From the NCBI RefSeq assembly GCF_014898055.3, contig NW_023601433.1:45379876-45443875 (forward strand): a DNA stretch of 64,000 nucleotides. Direction: 5' to 3'. How positions within the stretch are numbered: position 1 is the first letter of the stretch; the number at the start of each line of letters is the position of its first letter. This DNA is from Talpa occidentalis (Eukaryota; Chordata; Mammalia; Eulipotyphla; Talpidae). Position numbers and translations under genes: made by a program. A model generated the notes under the pieces. That model worked only from the letters and a program-made list of their open reading frames with translations. It was not told where the DNA came from and did not search any database. Positions 33,603 to 43,959 of this stretch are shown piece by piece.

Positions 33603-34429
33603 TGCTAAGACATAAAGTTTTGCAAATAATTTGGCCTTGAGGAAATCAACTAAATGTTCTGGTCATTATTGAAACATAGGAATAGTGATTGTGCTTTTGC
33701 TATATCATTGCCATCTCATGATTTAAATTCCTTTAATGAAACATGAACTTAATTTTCATACATGTACAGCTTTACCATAATAATCATCCACTGTTAATAA
33801 TTACTACATATTTTTATTTCCTCTCCCTCCTTAGTCTCCACAAAAATAAATGTAATAAAATAATTAGTAAATCTATAAGTTCATAGGAATAAAAGGTATA
33901 GGAAAGGAGAGGTAGCAGATAACATTTCAAGAACTTTTTGGAGTCTTCAGATTGAATGTAAGAGAGGTATGGTAGAAAAGACACAACTTAAGAGTGTGTG
34001 CAGAGGAGGTAGTGAAAAAGCTAAGAGCTGAACCATTCTGCTATTCCACGAAAAGGCTCAGGTTGTAAAAGCAAAAGTAAAAATGAGGTACAGGACTGAA
34101 AATAGGAAGATGGCATGAAATGTGTGTGAGAGCTCAGTCAATTCTCTCCTTTTGCTACCTCATGACATGTGTACCAATGTGTAGAATCTCTGGTAGGAAC
34201 CCAGAAGGTTTAATCCCTGAGGAATTTGAATAGGAATGAATCAAGCCACAGAGAAACCAGATAAAGCAGACAGTAAAATTGCAGTAATTATAGCCTGGAT
34301 TTCATTCTAGCCAGATTAGATCATGGCGTAGAGTCGGGTTGAATGGAATATACAGCATGTGCCTACAGTTGTTTCTCTTGTCTAATGGCATTGGCCACTG
34401 CCAATGGCTATTGTCAATGGCCAATGTGT
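33603..34429. other. intergenic stretch, no gene recognised
   Basis: No gene seen. Contains the inverted repeat CATTGGCCA (34389-34397) / TGGCCAATG (34418-34426). Confidence 0.5.
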
Positions 34430-34537
34430 CGAAGAGTAATGGAGAGAGTGGGTTTCCAGCTTTGTTACTCACCTTAGTGGAAACATCTCTAGCATTTCCC
34501 CATTAAATAAGACACTAACTTAAGAATTAGACCATCT

Positions 34538-34812
34538 GGGGCCTCCCTGGTGGTACATGGGGTGAAGTCTCAGCACTATGAAGCTATCCACAGCCACAGC
34601 AACATGAGTTCCTTCCCTGGCCAGGGAGGTGACCCACAAGGCGCAGCAGACCTCTCCTGTCTCACCCGCTCCTCCCCTCAGCAGTGTATCTCCGTAGATC
34701 TGCCTGTTCTGCTCCCCACTCTGTCTCTAGTGAATCCTCTCACCCTCCGCATCCCTGGCCTATATCCCAGTTCTTATGTGCATAAATAAATAAATCTTTA
34801 AAAAAAAAAAAG
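34538..34812 (+). mobile_element. SINE (ATGCATAAATA group)
   Basis: Complete SINE with TSD AGACCA(T/C)CT (34529-34537 and 34813-34821). Confidence 0.92.
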
Positions 34813-34979
34813 AGACCACCTATTATATTTGTGGTAAGAAAGTACCCTCAATTCCTGTTTTCTTGAGTGTTTTTATCTTGAATGTCTGTTAAATTTTGTA
34901 AAAGCATTTTTTTAATTAGTAGAGATCATGATGGTTTTTTCCCTTAGATTTATTAACAGAATGTGTAGTACACTAATGT

Positions 34980-35172
34980 GTTGCCTAACAAAGGGAGATA
35001 TGTTCTGAGCATTACATTGTTAGGTGATTTTGTCATATGTGAACATCATAGGGTGTAATTATACAAACCTAGATGGTATGGCCTATTACATACCTAGGCT
35101 GAAAGGAAAGCTTGTTGAGACCAGGATTGTATACGTGGTGGATCATGGATCAATGTGTTAAGTGATGCATGA
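34980..35172. mobile_element. non-L1 insert in L1 relic, probably a DNA-transposon fragment
   Basis: AACATCATAGGGTGTAATTA, AAACCTAGATGGTATGGCC and TTAAGTGATGCATGATTG match a familiar mammalian interspersed repeat whose ends read CATGCATCACTTAA. I do not recall the family name. It splits the L1 text. Confidence 0.4.
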
Positions 35173-35400
35173 TTGATCTAGTGGATTTCCTAATGTTGAA
35201 CCAAATTTGCATTTCTGGAATAAATTTCACTTGACATGATACATTATTTTCATAGACTGGTGTCAGATTCTATTGCTAATAATTTGTTGAGAATTTTCCA
35301 TTGATACTCATGAGTGATATAGAGCTGTATTTTTCTTTCTTTGTGCTATAGTTATCTGGTTTAGGTATCAGTGCTATTGAAAGAATGAAGGCAGCTTTAT

Positions 35401-36639
35401 GAATGGAGATGTAAAGAAAGGTTGTGGTTACTGATTTATGGAGACAAAGTAAAAATGCACAAACATCAGGGAAAGCAATGAGATAAGCAATTTCATAACA
35501 ACATGTGGTAGGATTGAGCCCTGAGGAACCATGTGGGGTGAAAGTGATTGCTGACTCAGCTGTGTTTGTGGATTTTCATGCAGCTGCTGTTATGTGATGG
35601 CACAGTGTTAAAATTCATGTGGGCCTACATGAATTCTGTACTCACAGATAGCATTTCCTTGTTCACCCATTGTATATGGTTACTTAGCCTTACACAGACA
35701 TATAGCAAAAAAAAAGAGACTGTTTTCAATCCCCTTTTACAGGTCCCAAAACAGGGCTTAGAAAGGACACAAAACTTAGCGAAGACTAATTAGTTGATAA
35801 GCAGGCAAGGTGACTGTGGAAGAGAGGACAAGTCGGTCATCAAATATCCTTGCTTCTTTTTCATACTGTAGAACCATTAATTGAGAATTGGCTGCTCTTC
35901 CACAGACTGCCTATGCCAGATTCCTTTGTATCTTTCTGGGTCCATGTGACAAGTTCTGAGATAGAGAATGTAGAAGTAATTCACGACTCTGCCAACTTTC
36001 ATCCGTAAAATAACTCCTTCACCATCCCCCACTACCCACCCCACGCTCTCTCTTTCATAATCCACTGGCTGAATGGAAATAACACCAAGGATCTGGAAGA
36101 GGATGGGACCCATGAAGGTAGGAGTTTGGGACCTGACAACCATGTGGAAAGCAGCCTAGCTGGGAACATGAACTGTGAAATGAGCAAGAAAAATTTTTTA
36201 CTGTTGTAAAGACTCTGAAAAATTCCAATTCATCTAGAATGGCATCTTAATGTCACTTAAACTAATGTATAGATAGTAGTGAGAGTGGCAAATGGACTTT
36301 TACTTTTGTACTGATGGAAGTAGGAAAAATTTTGTGTGCTTAGGCACCTGAATGGAAGCACAAAGACATGAGCGAGGGTTTGGGAGAGACTGTGTGAGAT
36401 ACCCTCAAATGCACAGCAGAGAGCAAACTTAGAGCAGGGCTGTGCACTGTTCTCACGGGCAGGGCTAAAGTAGGACAGCCAAGAGGCAGCTGGAGCTAGC
36501 AGAGAGGCCCAGCTAGGCTTGTCTGTGAGCACATGTCAGATATACTTGGATGCAGCCTCTAGAGGTGGGGTGAATGAGTCAGCAAATGTGGATATTATTG
36601 TCAATATTGTCTTAGTAAAACCCACAAGACTAGTGAAAG
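35401..36639. other. intergenic stretch, no gene recognised
   Basis: The phrase GATTGAGCCCTGAGGAACCA near 35513 recalls antisense L2, so part may be an L2 relic. ORFs of 81-91 codons show no recognised domain. Confidence 0.4.
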
Positions 36640-37500
36640 AAGGCTTCTGAGAAGATGATATTTAAACAAAAACCTAAAGGAGGTGAAGGAGCTAGATGGG
36701 TATCTGGGAGGAACATTACAGACAGAGCCTAGAGTAAGCAGAAGGCTCTGGTGGTGGAGGGTGGGGAGCATGCTCAGGACAGTTGCCCATTGATCAACAT
36801 GGGTTTGAACTTCAAGGAATCAGTGTGACCCGGTGAGACTAGGGAAGGTAAGAGCATTAGGAAATGAGATTGAGCAGAGTGAGTTTGGAAGGCAGATCAC
36901 GGTGAGCCTGAGAGATTATGTAAGTGTTCAGATTTTATTTTTGAATGACATGGGGGTCCACGCATGGATTTCAAGCAATGAAGTCACAAGATCTAACAAC
37001 ATTTCAGAATGGATCCTTTTGGCTGTTTTACAGAGCACAGACAATAGAGGGTTAGGGTGGAAATAGGAGGACCAATTAGGATACTATTGTAATGGTCTCA
37101 GCAAGAAGTTTAGATGCCGAGCACTATTCTCTTAGGAGTGGAGAGAGTGTTAGATTTGATATATAATTCAAAAGTAAGCTTGACAGAATATAGTTATTGA
37201 GTGTAAGTTATGACACCCAGGTTACTAATCTAAACCATTAGAAGAATAAAGCTACATTTTACAAGATGGGCAAGAAAGGAGAGGGTTAAATTTGAGGGAA
37301 ATGGAATGAAAAATCTTATTTTGAATATGTTCAACATGAAGTGCATACTAGATAGCTATCAGGAAATGAGGAATGAGATATTGGATAAAGGAGGCTGAAG
37401 ATTTCTAGATTAAAGATACGATTCTGCGAGCTGTCATAGATAGATAGTATTTAAAGTCCAGGACTAGAGGAGATTATAGAGGTATTAAATGTTGGTATAA
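36640..37500 (-). mobile_element. L2 LINE relic
   Basis: Antisense L2 order: GGTATCTGGGAGGAACATTA, TTCAGATTTTATTTTTGAAT, GATCCTTTTGGCTGTTTTAC, GACCAATTAGGATACTATTG, then TTCAACATGAAGTGCATACT. The small ORF at 36833-37066 is a shadow of this. Confidence 0.75.
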
Positions 37501-37513
37501 AAGAGAAGGAATT

Positions 37514-38290
37514 CCCTTTCAGCCAGAACTGCCATATCCCAGAAAATTGCCAAAATGACCCACACAAAGGGAATGAGGAGAGGCGACCACTGTATGTACT
37601 CCAGGCCTTTTAGAAAATGTGGAGTTTGGACCTCCCCATGGTGCAGCGGTTGAGCACTGGGCTGCAAGGCCGCCCACAGCCTCTGCAGCGCCAGTTCGAT
37701 CCCCGGCCACTGGGTGAGGGTCTCACATGGCACACGGACCTCTCCTGCCGCCCGCTGCTCCCCTCAGCAGTGTATTTTGTCAGTCTGCCTGTTCTGTTCC
37801 CCGCTCTGGCTCTGGTGAATTCTCTCACCCTCCCATGCTCCTGACTGTACCCAGTGCTTGTATAAATAAATAAAATCTTAAAAAAAAAAAAAATGCGTAG
37901 TTTTCCTTTGGCCACAGAAATGAGAATTTACAAGAACGGTGTTGATGTAGTCAGCAAGGGGATGGACACTGTTCAGGAAGGAATGCCCCACACATTACCA
38001 TGGCAACACTGGAGGTCTCTAATGTTACCAGCATGCATTGTTGTAAACAAACAAGTAAAGGGCAAGATTCCCACCAAGAGAATTCATGTTTGTGGTGAGC
38101 ATATTAAGCATTCTAAGAGCCAGCAGAGCTTCCTGAAATGCGTGGAAGAAAAATGATCAAGTGGGGCAAAAAGGAAGCTAAGAGAAAGCTACCTGAGTTC
38201 AACTGAAGTGCCAGCCTGCTCCACCTAGAGAAACTCACTGAGCTGCTGGAACCCATTCTGTATGAATTCATGACATGATTGATGTAGGAA
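37514..38290 (+). pseudogene. RPL21: RPL21 processed pseudogene, interrupted by a SINE
   Basis: This is an intronless copy of ribosomal protein L21 mRNA. Its 5' UTR remnant begins at about 37514 and its ATG is at 37555 (MTHTKGMRRG..., matching the L21 N-terminus). After 24 codons the frame is broken by a SINE at 37628-37889, and L21 resumes with [11 protein letters not shown], then [10 protein letters not shown] and [11 protein letters not shown]. Further damage is visible: small deletions in the middle of the frame and an inserted A near 38150 that brings in a premature TGA. The former C-terminus is still readable out of frame (ELLEPILYEFM-like), and an A-rich tail follows at about 38288-38322. 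Introns are absent throughout, as expected for an L1-mobilised mRNA copy. It is non-functional. Confidence 0.93.
37628..37889 (+). mobile_element. SINE inside RPL21 pseudogene (CTTGTATAAATA group)
   Basis: tRNA-derived SINE beginning GGACCTCCCCATGGTGCAGC and ending in an A tail. It is flanked by a near-perfect TSD (AAAATGTGGAGTTT at 37614-37627 and AAAATGCGTAGTTT at 37890-37903), so it inserted after the pseudogene formed. Confidence 0.92.
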
Positions 38291-38360
38291 AGAAAAAAAT
38301 ATATATAAAATATATAAAAAATCTTTCTTTTTACTGAGTAGAAGTCGCTTAAAAATATTT

Positions 38361-38633
38361 ATTTATTTATTTTAAAGATTTATTTATTTATTTATACAAG
38401 AACCGGGGTACAGGCCAGAGATGCGGGGGGTAAGAGGCTTCACCAAAGACAGTGGGGAACAGAACAGGCCGACTGACTGAAATACGCTGCTGAGGGAAGC
38501 AGCTGATGAGTCAGGAGAAATCTACTGCGCCATGGGGGTTGCTCCCTGGCTGGCCAGGGATTGAATTCATGCTGCAGAGGCTGCAGATTGCTTCATAGTG
38601 TGGTGCTTAACCCCTTGAGCCACCAGGGAGGCC
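38361..38633 (-). mobile_element. SINE (ATGCATAAATA-like group)
   Basis: Minus-strand SINE from an (ATTT)n tail to GAGCCACCAGGGAGGCC. The imperfect TSD CTT(C)TAAAAAATATT flanks it. Confidence 0.9.
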
Positions 38634-38902
38634 TTCTAAAAAATATTAAAGGAAAAAAATAAAATAGAGTCAGGCAGTGTGGCTGATGGTTCTTGGTCTA
38701 GTAGGCAACTCTCTGTTACAGACACAGATTTCTGTATTGTGAATTTTGTATATATACCAAGCCCCATTCATATATATGGAGAATCATTAAGTTGTTTGTT
38801 CCTAAGTCTGTTATACCAGATGAGATATTTCTATAACTGTTACATTTAAATGAACGTTAAAAAAATTAATACTCATAAAATTTTTTAAAATACCTGTTTC
38901 TT

Positions 38903-39170
38903 GGGCCTCCCTGGTGATGTAGGGGTTAAATCTCAGCACTATGAAGCTTTCAGCAGCCGCTGAAGCATGAATTCGATCCCTGGCCAGGGAGGTGGCCCAC
39001 ATGGCACAGCAGACCTCTCTTGTCCTGCCCATTGCTCCTCTCAGCAGTGTTTTTCTGTCAGTCTGCCTGTTCTGCATCCCACTCTGTCTCTGGTGAATCT
39101 TCACCACCCCCCACACCTCTAGCCTACACCCCAGCTCTTGTATGCATAAATAAATAAATCTTAAAAAAAA
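38903..39170 (+). mobile_element. SINE (ATGCATAAATA group)
   Basis: Head variant GTTAAATCTCAGCACTATGA and end TCTTGTATGCATAAATAAAT. Flanks ACCTGTTT / ACCCTGTTTT suggest the TSD. Confidence 0.9.
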
Positions 39171-39328
39171 AACCCTGTTTTTTGAATACAAATCAGAAAG
39201 TTTGAACATACTCAGGAATAAGAAATTACTAAACAATTTTTAAAATTCTTTAAAATTTAGTATGAGTGGGACAACTATGGGAAAAATTTAAATCTGGATA
39301 AATTGTTCAGTCAAAATGCTTCACTTCT

Positions 39329-39719
39329 CTTTTTTTAATTTTATTTTTATATTCCCCATACAATTGCAACCCCCTTATTTTGACCCCAATCCCTCCTTTC
39401 CCTGCCCCCCCATCCCCCACAGTGTGTCTCTGGTTCATAGTTATTTGTTGATTTTGATTTTTTCTTTCTTATAGTTATTCTTTTTCCTGGTCCCTTATTT
39501 AGGTTTTCTAGATTCCTGCTATCAGTGAGACATCCGGTATTTTTCTTTTTCTTTCTGGCTTATTTCGCTGAGCATGATCCCTTCCAGCGCCATCCATGTT
39601 GCTGCAAATTGCATGTGTTTATCTTTTTTGAATGCTGACTAATATTCCATGGTGTATATGTACCACATCTTCTTTATCCAGTCATCTATTTTTGGGCATT
39701 TGGGTTGTTTCCAAAGCTT
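39329..39719 (-). mobile_element. 5'-truncated L1, 3' UTR + ORF2 end
   Basis: Perfect 16-bp TSD AAAATGCTTCACTTCT (39313-39328 and 39720-39735). Contains CACAGTGTGTCTCTGGTTCA and GCTGAGCATGATCCCTTCCA. Confidence 0.94.
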
Positions 39720-39895
39720 AAAATGCTTCACTTCTTAATGTCTTTTGTCTCTTGCTGTATAGTAAGTCCTTAATGGCATCAATAGGTTCTTGGAAGCTGG
39801 TTGTTTTTTGTTTTAAGCAAAATGACATATAATGAAACCAATTTCACCATAGACTAATCACATAAACCAGAGTTACATTCCCTGTATATATTTCT

Positions 39896-40160
39896 TTTTT
39901 AAAAAAGATTTATTTATGCATACAAGAGCTGGGGTGTTGGCTAGAGGTGCAGGGGTGAGAGGATTCACCAGAAACAGAGTGGGGAGCAGAACAGGCAAAT
40001 CCTCCGAAATACACTGCTGAGGGGAGCAGTGAGCGAGACAGGAGAGGTCTGCTGGGCCATGTGGGTCAGCTCCCTGGCCGGCTGGGGATCGAACTCGTGC
40101 TGCAGTGGCTGGTGATAGCTTGATAGCACTGTCTTTAACCCCTGCACCACGAGGGAGTTC
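39896..40160 (-). mobile_element. SINE (ATGCATAAATA group)
   Basis: Perfect 16-bp TSD CCCTGTATATATTTCT (39880-39895 and 40161-40176). Confidence 0.94.
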
Positions 40161-40263
40161 CCCTGTATATATTTCTGATAACAAAATTGTCACCAAACTT
40201 CTAAATAAACACCCAAAATACTTCTAATATAAAACTATAATTAGCATTCATGCATTCATTTTC

Positions 40264-40550
40264 CTTTTTTTTTTTTTTAAAGATTTATTTATTTATTTAT
40301 TTATTTATACAAGCACTGGGTACAGTCAGAAGCGCGGGAGGGTGAGAGAATTCACCAGAGCCAGAGCGGGGAGCAGGCAGAAGGACCGAAGTACACTGCT
40401 GAGGGGAGCAGCGGGCGGCAGGGGAGGTCTGCGCGCCATGTGGGACCCTCCTCCGATGGCCGGGGAGCAGCCGGGGATCGAACCGGCACTGCCGAGGCTG
40501 CGGACAGCTTCGCAACCCAGCGCTCAACCGCTGCGCCACGGGGGAGGCCC
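40264..40550 (-). mobile_element. SINE (CTTGTATAAATA group)
   Basis: Perfect 15-bp TSD CATGCATTCATTTTC (40249-40263 and 40551-40565). GC-rich, little diverged copy. Confidence 0.95.
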
Positions 40551-40679
40551 CATGCATTCATTTTCTAACCCAGCTTTTCCAGTTCAGGGTGGGGTGTGTT
40601 GAGCCCATCCTAGCACCTCAGGATGCAAGGTAGGACCCAACCTTGAACAGTACCCTGTTCCATTACACACATGCACGCG

Positions 40680-40712
40680 TGCGCACGACACACACACACA
40701 CACACACACACA
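40680..40712. repeat. (CA)n microsatellite
   Basis: Alternating CA repeat preceded by ACATGCACGCGTGCGCACGA, a purine/pyrimidine alternating tract of the type that can adopt Z-DNA. Confidence 0.9.
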
Positions 40713-40850
40713 CTCACTTAGACTGGGAAATTTAGACATGCCAATAAAACTAACCTCTACATCTTTGAGATGTGGAAGGAAATAGAGAAAACCTGTGCAG
40801 ACATGGGGAAAACATACAAAGTGCACAAAGATAATTGGGTATTTTCTCAT

Positions 40851-41290
40851 TGTAAGGGGCAGGACTGGACACGGTGCAGGTTTTCTGATCCCATGCAGAC
40901 CGGGTAAAGGAGGAGTCAGAGTCCTCAGTGGTTTTGCAGGTCTTTTATTGGGGTTCACCAGGCATATGGCAGGCAGGGGTGCTGGCTGGGGGGCTGGGAA
41001 GCTGGCAGGCCTCCCAGCCCCCAGCAAGTCTTTACTCTATCTGGGCTCTCTGGCGTTCTCTGCTTCTGCGTCGGCTTCTCCTTCAGGTTCTGCTGCTGCT
41101 GGCTGGGGCTGCTGGCATCACCCCGTGACGCCGCCCTTAAAAAGCACAGTCTTAGCTCAGCTGAATCCCATCTACCTATGGCCACACCCTATTCCAGGTG
41201 CCCGCCATTAGGCATGCATTCAGGACAAGGATCCATCATCTATCCTGATGGCGGAAGGGCAGAAAAGCCTGATATTTTCTTTACCCTACA
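40851..41290 (-). mobile_element. solo LTR (copy 3, inverted)
   Basis: 440 bp, same family as 28178 and 29789 but on the minus strand: TGTAAGGGGCAG at the left and TTTACCCTACA at the right. Perfect 5-bp TSD CTCAT (40846-40850 and 41291-41295). The poly(A) signal complement TTTTATTGG is near 40943. ORFs on both strands here are shadows. Confidence 0.92.
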
Positions 41291-41295
41291 CTCAT

Positions 41296-42796
41296 TGATC
41301 TTACAATGAAACGCTAAGTAAATTGTAGACCTGCTGCAGTTTAAAGACCCAAAATTGGAAATTAAAGATGATGAATTATCTATGTAGTTTGTACAACAAA
41401 GATGAGATGAAACTTCAGTCAGTGGACCTATAGTGAAAGACCTTCACCTTTCACCACATCTTAAGTGTTAGTGTAACCGCTGCTTTTCTTGGAAGAACAG
41501 TGTACTCTTGGTAATTGTCACCCACTCACCTTTACTAATTGTATCAGTTTACAAAACAAGGAAGCATACAATGTTAATTCTGCTTATAAATCCGAAGCTG
41601 CAGATACTATTGAACCTGCACTTGAGCACTTATAAAACAGATATTGCAGCAGATACAAGCTTTGTCATTTACAGTTGGATTTTTTTATCTTTTACTTCCT
41701 CTTGCCTTTGAACATGTTCTTTAGTATAATGTAATCACAGGGGATGGGCTTTTTTTTTAAAATCTAGTTAATCTTGATCTTAGCATTTCTGCAATGTAAT
41801 TTTAAAAATTCAGAATACTGTATTTAATCATCAGATATAAACAATTTTTCTTAACTTCACTGGAAATCCCCAAGATGTGAATTCACACTCAGGACTTTAA
41901 TATGAAACCTTACCTATTAGGGGCTATTTGAAGTCAAACTAGTTCAGGTTAATTCCATTCTGAAGCTCCCTGATGTTGTCAGAAACTCAGCAACAGGGAA
42001 TCCCTGTTCCATCCAAAGTACTTTTATCATTGTTCTTTAGACATGACCTGTGCTGCTTCTACCCCTTAAAATATACCTCTTACCTTACTTATGAGCTCCT
42101 TACTCATTTTCATATCCAAATCCTTTCTCCCTTTCAAATTAGCATTATCCATAGAGGTTTGTCTCCTCACAGGTGAGGCTCATTTATTCATTCAATAAAA
42201 TATTCTTTGAGTCTCTACTAACCTAGAGATGCATTTCCTTCTCAGAACCTTATCCTTTTTTTCAATCCATCACATTCCTTTAACAATCATTATATGATGC
42301 TTTATAAGTATCTATTTTATTGTTTTATTTTAAAATAGAAATTATTATTGGGTCCTGTATACTATTACATGGAGGTGCCCTACATGTAATACATTCTTGA
42401 CTTGATGTGAAATAGAAATTCTGGTCCTATTTAATCTCGTCCTCACCCAAAGAATGTCTACAAACCCATTAGTAACTTAAAGAAGTCATAAAACTTCCAA
42501 AATTAAAAAATATTTTGCTGTATCTCTGTCTTGTTTTGACAGTTCAGCGATTATTTGTAATGTCTATGGAAATAACTGATGTCTGCTCTTTTCCCAAAGT
42601 GAGCAATACATCTTTAGTGTGAAAAAGTCTATCCTTGTCTTTACAGTGCCAGTTTGAAATCCTTGAAGCATGAGTTTTTAGTAACCTACTTTAATTTGTT
42701 CCTCTCATGTCTTCTGAGCCCTGTGTTCTAGAAGTCATGTTAAAAAATATTTTGGTTTATTTATTTCAGAGTTTACCTGCTTGCTTAGGAGAAAAG
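41296..42796. other. intergenic stretch, no gene recognised
   Basis: No recognised repeat through most of its length; the small ORFs lack domains. CATTTATTCATTCAATAAAA near 42181 may be the end of an inverted L2/MIR-class element. Confidence 0.45.
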
Positions 42797-42807
42797 CATG
42801 TAAAATT

Positions 42808-43066
42808 GGGCCTCCCCGGTGGCGCAGTGGTTGAGCGCTGGCTTGTGAAGCTGCCTGCAGCCTTTGCAGCACCAGTTCGATCCCTGGCCACCGGCGAGAG
42901 TGGCGCGCAGACCTCTCCTGCTGCCTGCTGCTCCCCTCAGCAGTGTACTTCCTTGTTCTGTTCCCCGCTCTGGCTCTGGTGAAATCTCTCACCCTCCCAC
43001 GCTTCTGACTGTACCCAGTGCTTGTATACATAAATACATAAATAAATAAAGCTTAAAAAAAAAAAC
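42808..43066 (+). mobile_element. SINE (CTTGTATA group)
   Basis: Perfect 11-bp TSD CATGTAAAATT (42797-42807 and 43067-43077). Confidence 0.94.
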
Positions 43067-43077
43067 CATGTAAAATT

Positions 43078-43959
43078 TTGCAAGTGTTACTATGCATGTG
43101 TAATGCAGGCCTGTACATTTCATTCAAGTGACAACTCAGAAAAAAATTTATTTTTCTCTCTAACTGATTTGGTCTTCCTGACAAACCCCTATTGTTTGTG
43201 TAATATGAAATAAAAATTTATTTTTTCCTAATAAGGTCATCTTTGCCTGATGCAGGAACTGAAAGAGTTCCTTTTCATATTCATCTCTTTAACATAAAAA
43301 TACCAGTCTCAGATTCCCTCTCTACTTTATCCTTGCTTCCCAAGAAAGGAAAAGGAGGAACTTGCTGTGGTCTCAAGGTCATAAGGGAAAAGCTTCCTTA
43401 GAAATCAGCGTCCTTTATTGTGTTCTTTCCTCTGGCCTCTGCAGTCTGACCACATCATCCTCATCACATTTGTCTACACAGCACCCTAGGGTGAAGTCTG
43501 CAGTCAGCTAAGGGGGAAATGAAGGAATTTGAAAAATCCTCTAGTTTGACAAAGCCTGTCTTGTGTGAAATCTCATCTTAATATTACAGCTGAATATTAA
43601 CTCAGTTTTCTGTTTACATTCCTTTGTGGCTGTCCTAATTATCACTCCCTGTTTCTACAGTCACCATCTCAGACTAAGGAGAGACCCATGAATGTAGAAA
43701 CATAGGAGGAAAAAAAACACATTAATATATACTCAGTGGTATTGTTCCTACTAGTTAATGGCTGGGGCAGGATAGAAGTGAGAGAGATCAATTTTCAGGT
43801 ATGCAGGACCTTTCTTAAGTGTAAGGCAGCTTGGGAATGAGGGGTCAGAGAATAAGGGGAATTGACAGAAGTTCAAATTCTGGGAGAGAAGAAAAAGAAC
43901 TGAGAGATACTTTGCTCAAGCAATCTTGGTCTCCACAGAGTGGGGTGGGGGTGGGGGAG
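43078..43959. other. intergenic stretch, no gene recognised
   Basis: No repeat or coding similarity recognised. A G-rich tract lies at about 43940-43960. Confidence 0.45.

Larger units (their letters stand above)
34430..35400 (-). mobile_element. ancient L1 ORF2 (reverse transcriptase region) relic
   Basis: Antisense L1 RT text: TTGAGTGTTTTTATCTTGAA near 34865, TAATGTTGAACCAAATTTGC near 35190, TTTGTTGAGAATTTTCC near 35284 and TCTGGTTTAGGTATCAG near 35354. It is interrupted by a SINE (34538) and by a further repeat (about 34980-35172). Confidence 0.82.
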
